Part shown: positions 35,401 through 46,800 of the stretch, piece by piece
Position numbering within the stretch: position 1 is the first letter of the stretch
How the letters are laid out: every line of letters begins with the position of its first letter
NCBI GenBank assembly: GCA_028826165.1
Contig: JAPDFW010000054.1
Location: 74,501 to 138,500, forward strand
DNA length: 64,000 nt
Reading direction: 5' to 3'
Source: Anaeramoeba ignava
Taxonomy: Eukaryota > Metamonada > Anaeramoebidae
Made by a program: the position numbers and the translations under genes
The notes under the pieces: model-generated
The model's input: only the letters and a program-made list of their open reading frames with translations
Databases searched by the model: none
What the model was told of the DNA's origin: nothing

Positions 35401-38400
35401 CTGGGGTGCAAGAGAAATGAGAATTTGGATGATTGGAAGAGTTTTTCGATCTGAGAAAAAAGATGAAGATTTCTTCTTCAATTTTTTTACTTTTTGAGTT
35501 GTAAAGATTTGGAATATTTCCCAAGCTGCTTGTGCTGATAATGAATTGAGTCTCAGATAATATAAAGTATCAGGCATGAGTTCTTGTTTTTCCATAATAA
35601 TCTTAACAACATCAATTGCTATTTTATCAATAAAATCTTGTTTTGGCAAATTGTTATTGAATGCAAAATTACTTTTATCTTTTGATATTTTTTGTGTTAA
35701 TATTGAAGAAAGTTGTCCAATTCGTGAGATGATGAATCGAAGAAGTTCAGAATAATTTTTTGGAATGTTTTCTATTACTGCTTTAAGCAGAAAGAATGTT
35801 CTTAGAGCATTTAAATATTGAGAATTTCTAAATTGTGATTCTGAGAGAGAAGAGAGATAAGTAAAGTATCTGTTAAAGGGTAAATTTATGAGGAAGTGGA
35901 GATATTCTTTTTGTTCGAACCAATCCTTTTCCTTTTCTTTTTTATTTTTATTTTGATTTTGATTTTTATTATCTTTATCTTTATCTTTATCTTTATCTTT
36001 ATCTTTATCTTTATTATTATCTTTATGTTTATCTTTTTGATTATTATCTTTATCTTTATGTTTATCTTTATGTTTATCTTTATGTTTATCTTTATGTTTA
36101 TGTTTATGTTTATCTTTCTTATCTTTATTATCTTTATGTTTATCTTTATGTTTATCTTTATTATTATCTTTATCTTTATCTTTATCTTTATGTTTATCAT
36201 CTTTATCTTTATGTTTATTATCTTTATCTTTATCTTTATCTTTATCTTTATCTTTATCCTTTTCTTTATCTTTATCTTTATTATCTTTTTATCACTTTAT
36301 CTTTATCTTTATCTTATCTTTATCTTTATTTTTATCTTTATCTTTATCTTTTGTTTTTTATTATTATCTTTCTTTATCTTTATCTTTATCTTTATGTTTA
36401 TCTTTATCTTTATCTTTATCTTTTTATCTTTATCTTATCTTTATCTTTACCTTATCTTTTTATCTTTATCTTTATCTTTATCTTTATCTTTATCTTTTTA
36501 TCTTTATCTTTATCTTTTATCTTTATCTTTATCTTTATTATCTTTATCTTTATCTTTATCTTTATCTTTATCTTTATCTTTATCTTTATCTTTATCTTTA
36601 TCTTTATCTTTATCTTTATCTTTATTATCTTTATCTTTATCTTTATCTTTATCTTTATCTTTATCTTTATCTTTATTTTTCTTTATCTTTTATCTTTATA
36701 TTTTTATCTTTATTATCTTTTTTTTTATCTTTATCTTTATCTTTATATCTTTATCTTTTGATTATCTTTATCTTTATCTTATCTTTATGTTTATCTTATC
36801 TTTATCTTTATCTTTATCTTTATGTTTTATCTTTATCTTTATCTTTATCTTTATTTATCTTTATCTTTATCTTTATCTTTATCTTTATCTTTTATTATCT
36901 TTATCTTTATCTTTATCTTTATCTTTATCTTTTATTTTATCTTTTATCTTTTATTATCTTTATCTTTATCTTTATCTTTATCTTTATCTTTATCTTTATT
37001 ATCTTTATCTTTATCTTTATCTTTCTTTATCTTTATCTTTATCTTTATCTTTATCTTTATCTTTATCTTTATCTTTATCTTTATTATCTTTATCTTTATC
37101 TTTATCTTTATGTTTATCTTTATCTTTTTATTATCTTTCTTTATCTTTATCTTTATCTTTATCTTTATCTTTATCTTTATGTATCTTTATCTTTATCTTT
37201 ATCTTTATTATCTTTATCTTTATCTTTATTATCTTTATCTTTATTATCTTTATCTTTATTATCTTTATCTTTATCTTTATCTTTATTTTTATCTTTTTGA
37301 TTATTATCTTTATCTTTATCTTTATCTTTATGTTTATCTTTATTATCTTTATCTTTATTATCTTTATCTTTATGTTTATCTTTATCTTTATTATCTTTAT
37401 GTTTATGTTTATCTTTATCTTTATCTTGTTTATCATTTTTTATGATTTGTTTTCGTTGTTCCTTTGGTTTTTTGAGATTATTTAAGGTTAATTGATTTGG
37501 ATCTACTCCTTTTGGTTTTCTTTTTGGTTTTCTTTTTGGTTTTTTGAGATTATTTAAGGTTAATTGATTTGGATCTACTCCTTTTGGTTTTCCCTTTGGT
37601 TTTCTTTTTGGTTTTTTGAGATTATTTAAGTTTAATTGCTTTGGATCTACTCCTTTTGGTTTTCCCTTTGGTTTTCTTTTTGGTTTTGATTTTGGTTTTC
37701 CCTTTGCTTTTCCCTTTGGTTTTCCCTTTGGTTTTCCCTTTGGCTTTTCTTGATTTTGATTTTGATTTTGAATTTCATTTTGATTTTGATTTTGATTTTG
37801 ATTTTGATTTTGATTTTGATTTTGATTTTGATTTTGATTTTGATTTTCATTTTCATTTTCATTTTGATTTTCATTTTCATTTTCATTTTCATTTTGATTT
37901 TGGTTTTGATTTTGATTTGCTTTTTCCTCCAAAATATCAATTTGATCATTTTTTAGAAATCCCTTTTTTTTTGAAACATACATTTTTGTTTGAAAAATAA
38001 TCATTAAAATATCATTAAAATATACTGGTTGATCTCGTTTGAAAATAAAATCATTGAAAAAAATTAGTTGATCCATCAAATAAATTGGTAAATATGGATA
38101 AATAAGTAATGAAAACGAAATTAAATGAAATAAATCTTGATATTTTTCTGAATTTGATTTCAATAATTTTTCTTGAAAATATCTTATTGATTCAAAAATA
38201 ATTTCTTTGTAAAATTGTTCTTCCAAAAATTCTGTTTTGAATTTTGGTTGATTTCGAAGGAAATGATAAAGAATGTTTATTCCATCAATTGGATTTGTTT
38301 CCAAAATGAATGAACGAATTTTTTGAAGAAGTTCTTCCATTTCATAAAGTCTTAGAATAATTTGTTCTTTTTCTTAATTTTTAAATAAAAAGTAAAAAAG

Positions 38401-38637
38401 GAAATTTAGATAATAATTTAAAATTAACCTTTTTTTTTTTTCCGGTTTTTTTTATCAATTTTAAATTTAATTTTACAAACCTTTTACTGTTAATTTTGAT
38501 TTTAATTCTGTTTTGCCTTGAAGAAATTCATTAATTTTTTGGATATATTCTGAAAATATTATGAATAAATTTTCTAATTGATTACAATTAGTTTTGAATT
38601 GTTGAAAAAATTTATCAACTTTCCTTGATAAAGACAT
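29436..38637 (-). CDS. Giant protein of unknown family with K/D-repeat region and long helical C-terminal part
   Basis: Proposed as one gene. Exon 1 is 38637-38481 ([15 protein letters not shown]...). A 108-nt intron joins VK|E to [16 protein letters not shown] (38372 onward). [11 protein letters not shown] and then K/D repeats follow (37920-35930). From about 35925 the frame reads [21 protein letters not shown] and stays open to 32512, then continues in another frame from about 32600 to the stop at 29436. The frames at 38340 and at 35649 agree, so the K/D tract between them may be coding with compensating slips, or may include an intron. The C-terminal 2000 residues look all-helical, possibly HEAT/ARM-like, with poorly conserved low-complexity inserts. 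I do not recognise the family and assign no function. The switch near 32615 could be a 22-nt intron (GTAATGAAATTGATGAGAAAAG minus its last two bases shown at 32629-32608) or a base error. It could also be two genes. Confidence 0.55.
35935..37435 (-). repeat. Hexanucleotide (tttatc) array, K-D dipeptide repeat
   Basis: About 1.5 kb of tttatc units (sense gataaa, Asp-Lys) with tttatg (His-Lys) and ttatta (Asn-containing) variants. Both ends are in the frame of the flanking giant gene. Frame slips in the middle stop any continuous translation. Long plus-strand frames across it ([12 protein letters not shown]) are shadows of the repeat. Confidence 0.9.
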
Positions 38638-38781
38638 TTAAAAAAAAACAGTCAAAAACAAAAAAAAAAATGGAAAGCAAAAAAAAAGGAAAAAAAAATT
38701 TTCATTTTTCATTTTTTTTTTCATTTTTTTTTTCTTTAATAAATTAAATCCAAACTAAATTACCTTTCTATTAATTCTAAA
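38638..38781. promoter_or_regulatory. Divergent promoter, giant gene / Q-K-rich gene
   Basis: 144 bp between two divergent starts. 38700-38742 holds three T-tract/CAT elements facing right (ttcatttttcatttttttt). The left-facing half is A-rich with atggaaag and aaaaaacagtc but only one weak copy. Confidence 0.4.
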
Positions 38782-40527
38782 ATGACAGAAAATCAAGAAA
38801 TCACACAAAAAGAAGATTCACAAATTCAACAATCATTACAAGAAGATTTACAAAACCAACAAAACCAAGAACCATTCCAACAAGATTCACAAAACCAAGA
38901 ACCATTTCAACCAAATTTAGAAAACCAAGAACCATTTCAACAAAATTTACAAATGCAAGAACCATTACAACAAAATTTACAAATGCAGCAAAATCAACAA
39001 TTACAACAAAATTTACAAAACCAAGAACCATTACAACCAAATTTACAAATGCAACAAAATCAACAATTACAACAAAATTTACAAAACCAAGAACAATTTC
39101 AAGTAAAAGAAAAAGATAAAAAAGGAAAAAAAGATAAAAAAGATAAAGATAAAGATAAAAAGGATAAGAAAGATAAAGATAAAAAAGAAAAGAAAGATAA
39201 AAAGGATAAAGATAAAGATAAAGATAAAGATAAGAAAGAAAAGAAAGATAAGAAAGAAAAGATAAAGAAAAAGATAAAGATAAAGAAAAAGAAAAGATAA
39301 AGAGAAAAGATAAAAAAAGGATACGACGATGTTGTTGATAAGATATGTTATAAATGTTGAAAGAGATAAAAAGCCGAAAGATAAAGAAAGATAAAGATTG
39401 TTAAAATAAAAGGATAAAAAGGATAAGAAAAAGAAAGATAAAATTGTTGTTGTTCAGAAAAAGATGAAAAACGGAATCGAATAAAGACAAAAAAACAAAA
39501 AATTGCCGAAAATGATAAAGATAAAGCGGCGATGATAAAGGAAAAAGAAAAAAAGGATGAAAAAAAAAAAAAAAAAAAGAAAAAAGATAAAAGATTAAAA
39601 ACAAAAAACGATAAAAGATGAAAAGATGTTGTTGAAAAAAAATAAAAGCTCAAATTGTTGCCGAAAGATATGATAAAGACGAAAAAAGAAATAGGAAAAA
39701 AGATAAAAAAAAAAGGATAAAGATAAAGATGAAGATAAAGAAAAGTTGTTGTTGTGATTGAAAAGAAAAAGATTGATGAGATAAAAAGATAAAGAAAAAT
39801 TTGTTGTTGTTGTTGTTGTTGTTGAAGGAAAAGATAAGAAAGAAGATTTGCGTTCAATAAGAAAAAGAAAAATTGTTGTTGATAAGATGTTGAAAAAGAA
39901 AAGAAGAAAAGAAGTTGTTGAAAAGTTGTTGATAAAGATAAAATCCAGATTTTGACGTTGAATGTTGTTTGATAAAAAACAGAAAAATGGGTTGACAAAG
40001 ATAAAAAAGAAAGAGACGGAAAAAGAAAAAGAAAAGAAAAGGAAAAAGAAAAAAGACAAAATTGAAAAAGATAAAAAAACGCGCCGTTGTTGATTGTTGA
40101 AAGATGCGACGTTACGGTTTAAAAAGATCTGCAAATGATAAAAGAAAAAAATAAAAGATAAAAGATAAAAGAAAGATCAAAAAAAGAAAAAGAAGAAAAA
40201 GAAGAAAAAGATAAAAATAAAGATAAGAAGGAAAAGAAAGAAAAGAAAGATAAAGATAAGAAAGATAAAGAAACAGATAAAAAGGAAAAGAAAGATAAGA
40301 AAGATAAAGATAAGAAAGATAAGAAAGATAAGAAAGATAAAGATAAAGATAAAGAAAAGGATAAAGATAAAGAAAAGGATAAAGATAAAGAAACAGATAA
40401 AAAAGATAAAGATAAGAAGGAAAAGAAAGAAAAGAAAGATAAGAAAGATAAAAATAAAGATAAGAAGGAAAAGAAAGATAAGAAAGATAAGAAAGATAAA
40501 AAGGAAAAGAAAGACAAGAAAGATTAA
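38782..40527 (+). CDS. Low-complexity protein: Q/N-rich N-terminus, K/D/E-rich C-terminus, corrupted middle
   Basis: The start at 38782 (MTENQEITQKEDSQIQQ) is followed by repeats of the NQEPFQQNLQ/MQEPLQQ type to about residue 110. A KDKKGKKDKKDKDK tract then runs to about 39300. From 39300 to 40140 no frame holds the K/D pattern for long. From 40140 to 40526 a clean KDKKEKKDKKDKDK reading resumes and stops at TAA 40525-40527. I read this as one gene whose middle is degraded or wrongly sequenced. No domain is recognised. Charged coiled or disordered structure is likely. Confidence 0.5.
39300..40140. other. Scrambled segment inside the K/D repeat
   Basis: A background of aaagata-like units is interrupted irregularly by gttgttg, cgacg, gccg and long A-runs (19 A-rich bases near 39565). 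The pattern is neither an intron (no clear GT...AG boundaries) nor a second repeat family. It may be consensus error in a long low-complexity tract, or real decay. Confidence 0.45.
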
Positions 40528-40728
40528 AAAGATATCCAAAAATCAAAATCAAAATCAAAATCAAAAACAAACTAAAAAGATCAAAAACAAATAATCAAGA
40601 AAAAAAAAACAATCAAAAAACTATTTTCCAACTTTCTTTTTTTTTCAAAAAATTCAAATTCAAATTCAAATTCAAATTCAAATAAAAACAAAATTTCCTT
40701 TTTTATTGTTTAAATTTCTCAAACAAAA

Positions 40729-40762
40729 TTTTTTCATTTTTTTTTTCACTTTTCATTTTTCT
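40729..40762 (+). promoter_or_regulatory. T-tract/CAT element upstream of the STRA6-like gene
   Basis: ttttttcatttttttttt followed by cacttttcatttttcttc, 65-98 bases before the start codon at 40827. The preceding 200 bp (40530-40730) hold only an aaaatc and ttcaaa simple repeat. Confidence 0.4.
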
Positions 40763-40826
40763 TCTTCTTTTTTTATTTTGAATTTAAAAAACAAACAAAA
40801 AATTAAAAACAAAAGTTAATAATAAA

Positions 40827-43800
40827 ATGAAAAAATGTGGTTGCGTTGTTTATGATCAAACTACACATACTATTAAAGGATTGCATACTCCAGTTTTTTT
40901 AGATTTAATCCAAGATAAAGTTAGATTCAGATTATTTACAATATTTTTATTTCTATTTATTCTTGCTTTAGCTGCATTTGAAGCAATTTCTGTTTTATTT
41001 TATCAACATTCAATAAATGATAATCAAGATCCAACAAAGTAAAAAATTTTAATAATAATAATAAATATAAAAATAAATATAAAAATAATTCTTTTTACTT
41101 TTTTTTAAATCAAAATTTAAATTTAAATTTAATTATTTTTATTTATTTACGAAATTTAGTTTAACATTTAAAACATCACCTTCAAGAACAATTACTTATG
41201 GTTCAAAAATGGAAAATGCTCCAAATGTAAAATGATTAAATTTATTTAAATTAAAATGATTAAATTTATTTAAATTAAAATAATTAAATTTATTTAAATT
41301 AAAATAATTAAATTTATTTAAATTAATATAATCAAATTTATTTAAATTAAAATAATCAAATTTATTTAAATTAAGATGATTAAATTTATTTAAATTAAAA
41401 TAATTAAATTCATTTAAATTAAGATAATTAAATTTAAATTTATTTAAATTAAGATAATTAAATTTATTTAAATTAAAATAATTAAATTTATTTAAATTAA
41501 GATAATTAAATTTATTTAAATTAATATAATCAAATTTATTTAAATTAATATAATTAAATTTATTTAAATTAAAATAATCAAAATTATTTAAATTAAAATA
41601 ATTAAATTTATTTAAATTAATATAATCAAATTTATTTAAATTAAAATAATTAAATTTATTTAAATCAAGATAATTAAATTTATTTAAATTAATATAATCA
41701 AATTTATTTAAATTAATATAATTAAATTTATTTAAATTGAAATAATCAAAATTATTTAAATTAAAATAATCAAATTTATTTAAATCAAGATAATCAAATT
41801 TATTTAAATTAATATAATCAAATTTATTTAAATCAAGATAATTAAATTTATTTAAATTAATATAATCAAATTTATTTAAATTAAAAATAATTAAATTTAT
41901 TTAAATTAATATAATCAAATTTATTTAAGTTGAAATAATTAAATTTATTTAAATTAAAATAATTAAATTTATTTAAATTAATATAATTAAATTTATTTAA
42001 ATTAATATAATTAAATTTATTTAAATTAAAATAATTAAATTTATTTAAATTAAAATAATCAAATTTATTTAAATTAAAATAATTAAATTTATTTAAATCA
42101 AGATAATTAAATTTATTTAAATTAAAATAATTAAATTTATTTAAATTAATATGATTAAATTTATTTAAATTAAAATGATTAAATTTATTTAAATTAAAAT
42201 AATCAAATTTATTTAAATTAATATGATTAAATTTATTTAAATTAATATGATTAAATTTATTTAAATTAAAATAATTAAATTTATTTAAGTTGAAATAATT
42301 AAATTTATTTAAGTTGAAATAATCAAATTTATTTAAGTTAAAATGATTAAATTTATTTAAATTAAAATAATTAAATTTATTTAAATTAATATAATCAAAT
42401 TTATTTAAATTAAAATAATTAAATTTATTTAAATTAAAATAATTAAATTTATTTAAATTAATATGATTAAATTTATTTAAATTAAAATGATTAAATTTAT
42501 TTAAATTGAGATAATTAAATTTATTTAAATTAATATAATTAAATTTATTTAAATCAAGATAATTAAATTCATTTAAATTGAAATAATTAAATTTATTTAA
42601 ATTAAAATAATTAAATTTATTTAAATTAAGATGATTAAATTTATTTAAATTAAGATGATTAAATTTATTTAAATTAATTAATAATAATAAAAAAGCTTCG
42701 AGTTTCAAATTCTTTTGAAGTTGGTTTAGAAGATAAAACTGTTAAAATTGATATAGAATATAATCCAGTTATTCCTTATGAAGAATTTATTGGAGGAAAA
42801 TCATTAATTCAATTAAGACAACAAGAAGTTTATGGTATTAGACTTGGATCATCTTATCAATCAAAAACAAATTCAGATGGATTTACTTCATTTAATGAAT
42901 TTATTTGTATTTCAGGTCCTGAAGGAAATGCAATATTAACTTATACTTGTGATACAATTTCTCAAAGTTTTAATTTATATATTCAAAGCGAAGGTTAAAA
43001 TCAAATTCAAATTTCAAAATTAAAATTAAAATTAAAAATCAAAAATCAAAATTCAAAATAAAATTAAAATCAAAATCAAAATCAAAATCAAATTTAAATA
43101 GTTTCTCGAATTGAAGTATTAACAGTTCCACCTGTTTATAAAGCACCAGATTATCATATGGAACAATTTGGTATTCCTTTTCAAAATCAACCTGCATTTA
43201 GACTTTATGGATCAGATGGAAATCCAATTCAAGGACATTATCTTCAAATTTATAATCTTGATCGAAATCTTGAAGGATTTTTATATTATGATAGAATGGG
43301 TAAATAATTTAAATTTAAATTTAAATTCAAATTAATTCAAAAATTAAATTAAAATCCAATCCAAAAATTAAATTCAAAAATCCAAATCCAAAAATTAAAT
43401 TAAAATTGATAAAAATAGCACTTTTTGAAGGGAATATTGCAGGACCTTCAAATGAAAGTGGAATAATTCAATTTACTGATTTTACAATTATTGGAGGAAC
43501 AACACCATATAATTTTTTAGCACTTTTTTCTGAAGGTGATCCAACACAACCGAATATATTTGAATGGACTGAATATGATTCAAATGGAAATGAAACAAAA
43601 GACACAACATTAATTCTTCCAATTATGTTAAATACAACTGGTACAAAATCAAAAAAATATTCAATTTAAATAAATTCCAAAAATATAATTTGAATTCCAA
43701 AAAATATAAATTAAATTAAATTCCAAAAATCCAAAAATTCAAAAGTTTCTAAATTGGAAATTATTCAAGAACCACCTGAAAATGTAACAGAAGGAGAACC

Positions 43801-46800
43801 TTTTAATTATAGTCCTATTATTAAAGTTGTTGATGAATTTGGAAAAGGAATTCCTAATAAAATTGTATTTGCTAAAATTAAAATTCAAGGAGGAGATACA
43901 GTTTCAGATGTTTATGAATTTGATTATGGAAAAAATAAATATCTTTTAAATCCAATATCAATGAAAACAAATGAAAATGGAGAGTAAATTAAATATAATT
44001 AAATATAATTAAATATAATTAAATAATTAAATAATTAATTAAATATCCAAGAGCTCAATTTGAAGATCTTCGTTTCAGTATTAGAGGAATTTCGACTAAT
44101 GGTGGTAATTGTAGTGAATATTATTTCAAACTTGTGTTTATTTGTGATGGAATTGAATCAAATCTTTCAAGTAAAATATGCGTTATAACTAAAGTTAATA
44201 GAATAGAATGGATAACAATACCTACAAGAATTGTAAAACCAGAAGGATGGGCTTGGGCAGATAATCAAAATTCATCAGCACCATATGGAACAATTCTAGA
44301 AAAACCAATGGTAAAACTTGTTGATTCAGAAGGAAATGGAGTTCCAAATAAAGCTATGATTGGATATGTAATGCAAAAAGAAAATAATTTAACATCTTTA
44401 TTTTCATTATATGGAAATCTTGAGTTTTCTGATAATGATGGAATAGTTGAATTTTCACAGTTTCGAGTTTTAGGATTTCCTTCAAATGTAACTGATGTTG
44501 TTGTACGTTTATTTTGTGATGATATCGATATTGTGACTGATCCTATTCCAGTTGAATTAGGAAATAATTCAACTCAAAGATGTTCACAAATATATATCAA
44601 CACATCTGTTTTACCTGGTTATTTACAAGGACAATATTTAGTTGGACATACTCCACCATTTGATATGTGGGTTCAAGTTTTAGATTATAAAGGAACACCA
44701 CTTGCAAATCAACTTGTAGGAGTTGGAGTATTTATTGAAGATATGAACACTCATGTTCCTGTTGCATATTGGTATCCTTCAATGGCAGAAAATTCTACAG
44801 ATTCAAATGGCACAACATATTTTAGAAATGTTACTTTGGAAGGATATTCAACTACTGGAATATATTTTGTTTATGCTTATAATCCTCAAATGAATAATCA
44901 TCTTTTCGACTCAAATATTGAGTTTGATTGCAGCGAAACATTACTTGTTCAGTTGAATCTCACAATAATTGATGTTGAAATTATAAATGTCCAAAATGAT
45001 CAATATGTTGGTATTCCTTTTTCTGATCCATTTATTCTTAATGTAAATGATTATGTAAATGGATCAGGTCATGTTGTAGATGTTATTCCAGTTATTGTTC
45101 CACTTTATTTATTAAATTCAGGAGTATATGATTTTATTGGACCAGAAAATGATACTATTGATCCTGGTCCACAAATTAATGTTCCAAGTCAATGGAGATT
45201 TTATAGAAATCCAATTAAAACAGATATAAATGGTAATATCTAAATCAATATTAATTAAAAATATCTAAATCAATATTAATTAAAATATTTAATTAATAAT
45301 ATCCAAATTAATATTTATTTAAAAATATAGGTTCAATTACTTTAGATCAACTTTTCGTTAATTATCCAGGTTCATATCGTTTTCTTTTTAGAGTTGATGG
45401 ATTAATTACAAATTTATCAAAAACAATAGTAGTAAATGTAAACGTATCATATATAATAATTGTTCAAGAAGCTGCAACAAATAATCCTCCAACAACATCT
45501 CCTATTCCATTTGATCAACAACCAATTTTACAACTTTTAGATTCATCAATGAATCCAGTACAAGGTCTTTTTGTTATAGCAGAAACACAAGATAATTTAA
45601 CATCAAATTTTTATACAGATAATATTTTCTTTGATCCAATAAGTAGTAAAACAAATAGTTCAGGATATGCAACTTTCTCAAATCTTAGATTTGAATATGT
45701 TACAATTCATCAATTTTATAATATATGTTATTCATTTTATTTTAATTCAACAAACAAAATCCAAAATTGTTCACAATCACCTATTGAAGCAGCAACAAAT
45801 GTTACAATAGTTTCAGCAACTAATGTACCTAGCACTGCTGTAAGAGGTCAAGTATTTTCATATTTACCAATAGTAATTGTAACAGATCAAGATGGTGGAT
45901 ATTTACAAGGAAAAACTGTTATAGCTGCTGTTTTGGAATTCCCATCAACATTATTACTTGATCCAAATGAATATATATTAGCAAATTTTTTTACACAAAC
46001 AAATGAATTAGGACAAGCATTTTTTAAAGATATAATGTTTCAAAATGCAGTTTCTATGGGATTTTATAAAATAGCATTTTTCTGTGATAATGTTTCAAGT
46101 GAATCTTTTAGTATTGAAGTAAGTGAAACAGCATTTACATTAGATATTCTCATTGAACCAGCACAAAATATTACTGTTGGAATTCCATTTCCAACAACAG
46201 ATACAATTATTACAACCAATGATGCAATTATTGCAGGTAAATTAAGTGTAATGGTTTTTGGAAAAAGTAAAGAAGCATTACCTTACAAATCAGTTAATGC
46301 ATTAATATATCCAAGAACTCCTGAAGAAGCGAATGCTGTTCTTGATCCAACTCGAACTATTGTAGAAACAGATGAATATGGAATTGCAATATTTGATTTA
46401 AAACTTACTTCAGGAAAACCAAATTATAATATTTCATTATATTTTAGATGTGATCAAGCTGAAAGTGATTCAACAACTTCATTTATTCTTTTTAATCCAA
46501 TTTATCAAGTTAACATTATTAGACAACCTGGTTTGAAAGGTGATAACTACGTTTATCTTGGAGATACAATTCCAGAACAACCAATAATTCAAGTTCTTAA
46601 TCATACAGGATTTGGAGTTTCAAATAAAAAAGTTATTGTTAAAACAATTCAACAAGGATCAGTAATTTACAATTCAAATGAACCTATTTATATTGGAGAA
46701 GGAAAATATGAATTTCAAACATTAACAATAGAAGTTGGTTCTACTGAAGATTATCAATTAATTTTTATGGTTGATGGAATTGAATCATATCCATCAAATA

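Noticed and set aside
35896-37485. 529-residue plus-strand frame rich in F/I/L/S
   Set aside because: It is the reverse of the tttatc hexamer array; the hexamer has no stops in several frames. The minus strand carries the in-frame gene.
39348-40570. Several minus-strand F/S/L-rich frames of 120-216 residues
   Set aside because: Shadows of the plus-strand K/D-rich coding region.
41881-42708. 275-residue minus-strand NLNKFNYF repeat frame
   Set aside because: The 24-bp unit is stop-free in this frame. The region is an intron of the plus-strand gene with good splice sites and phase.
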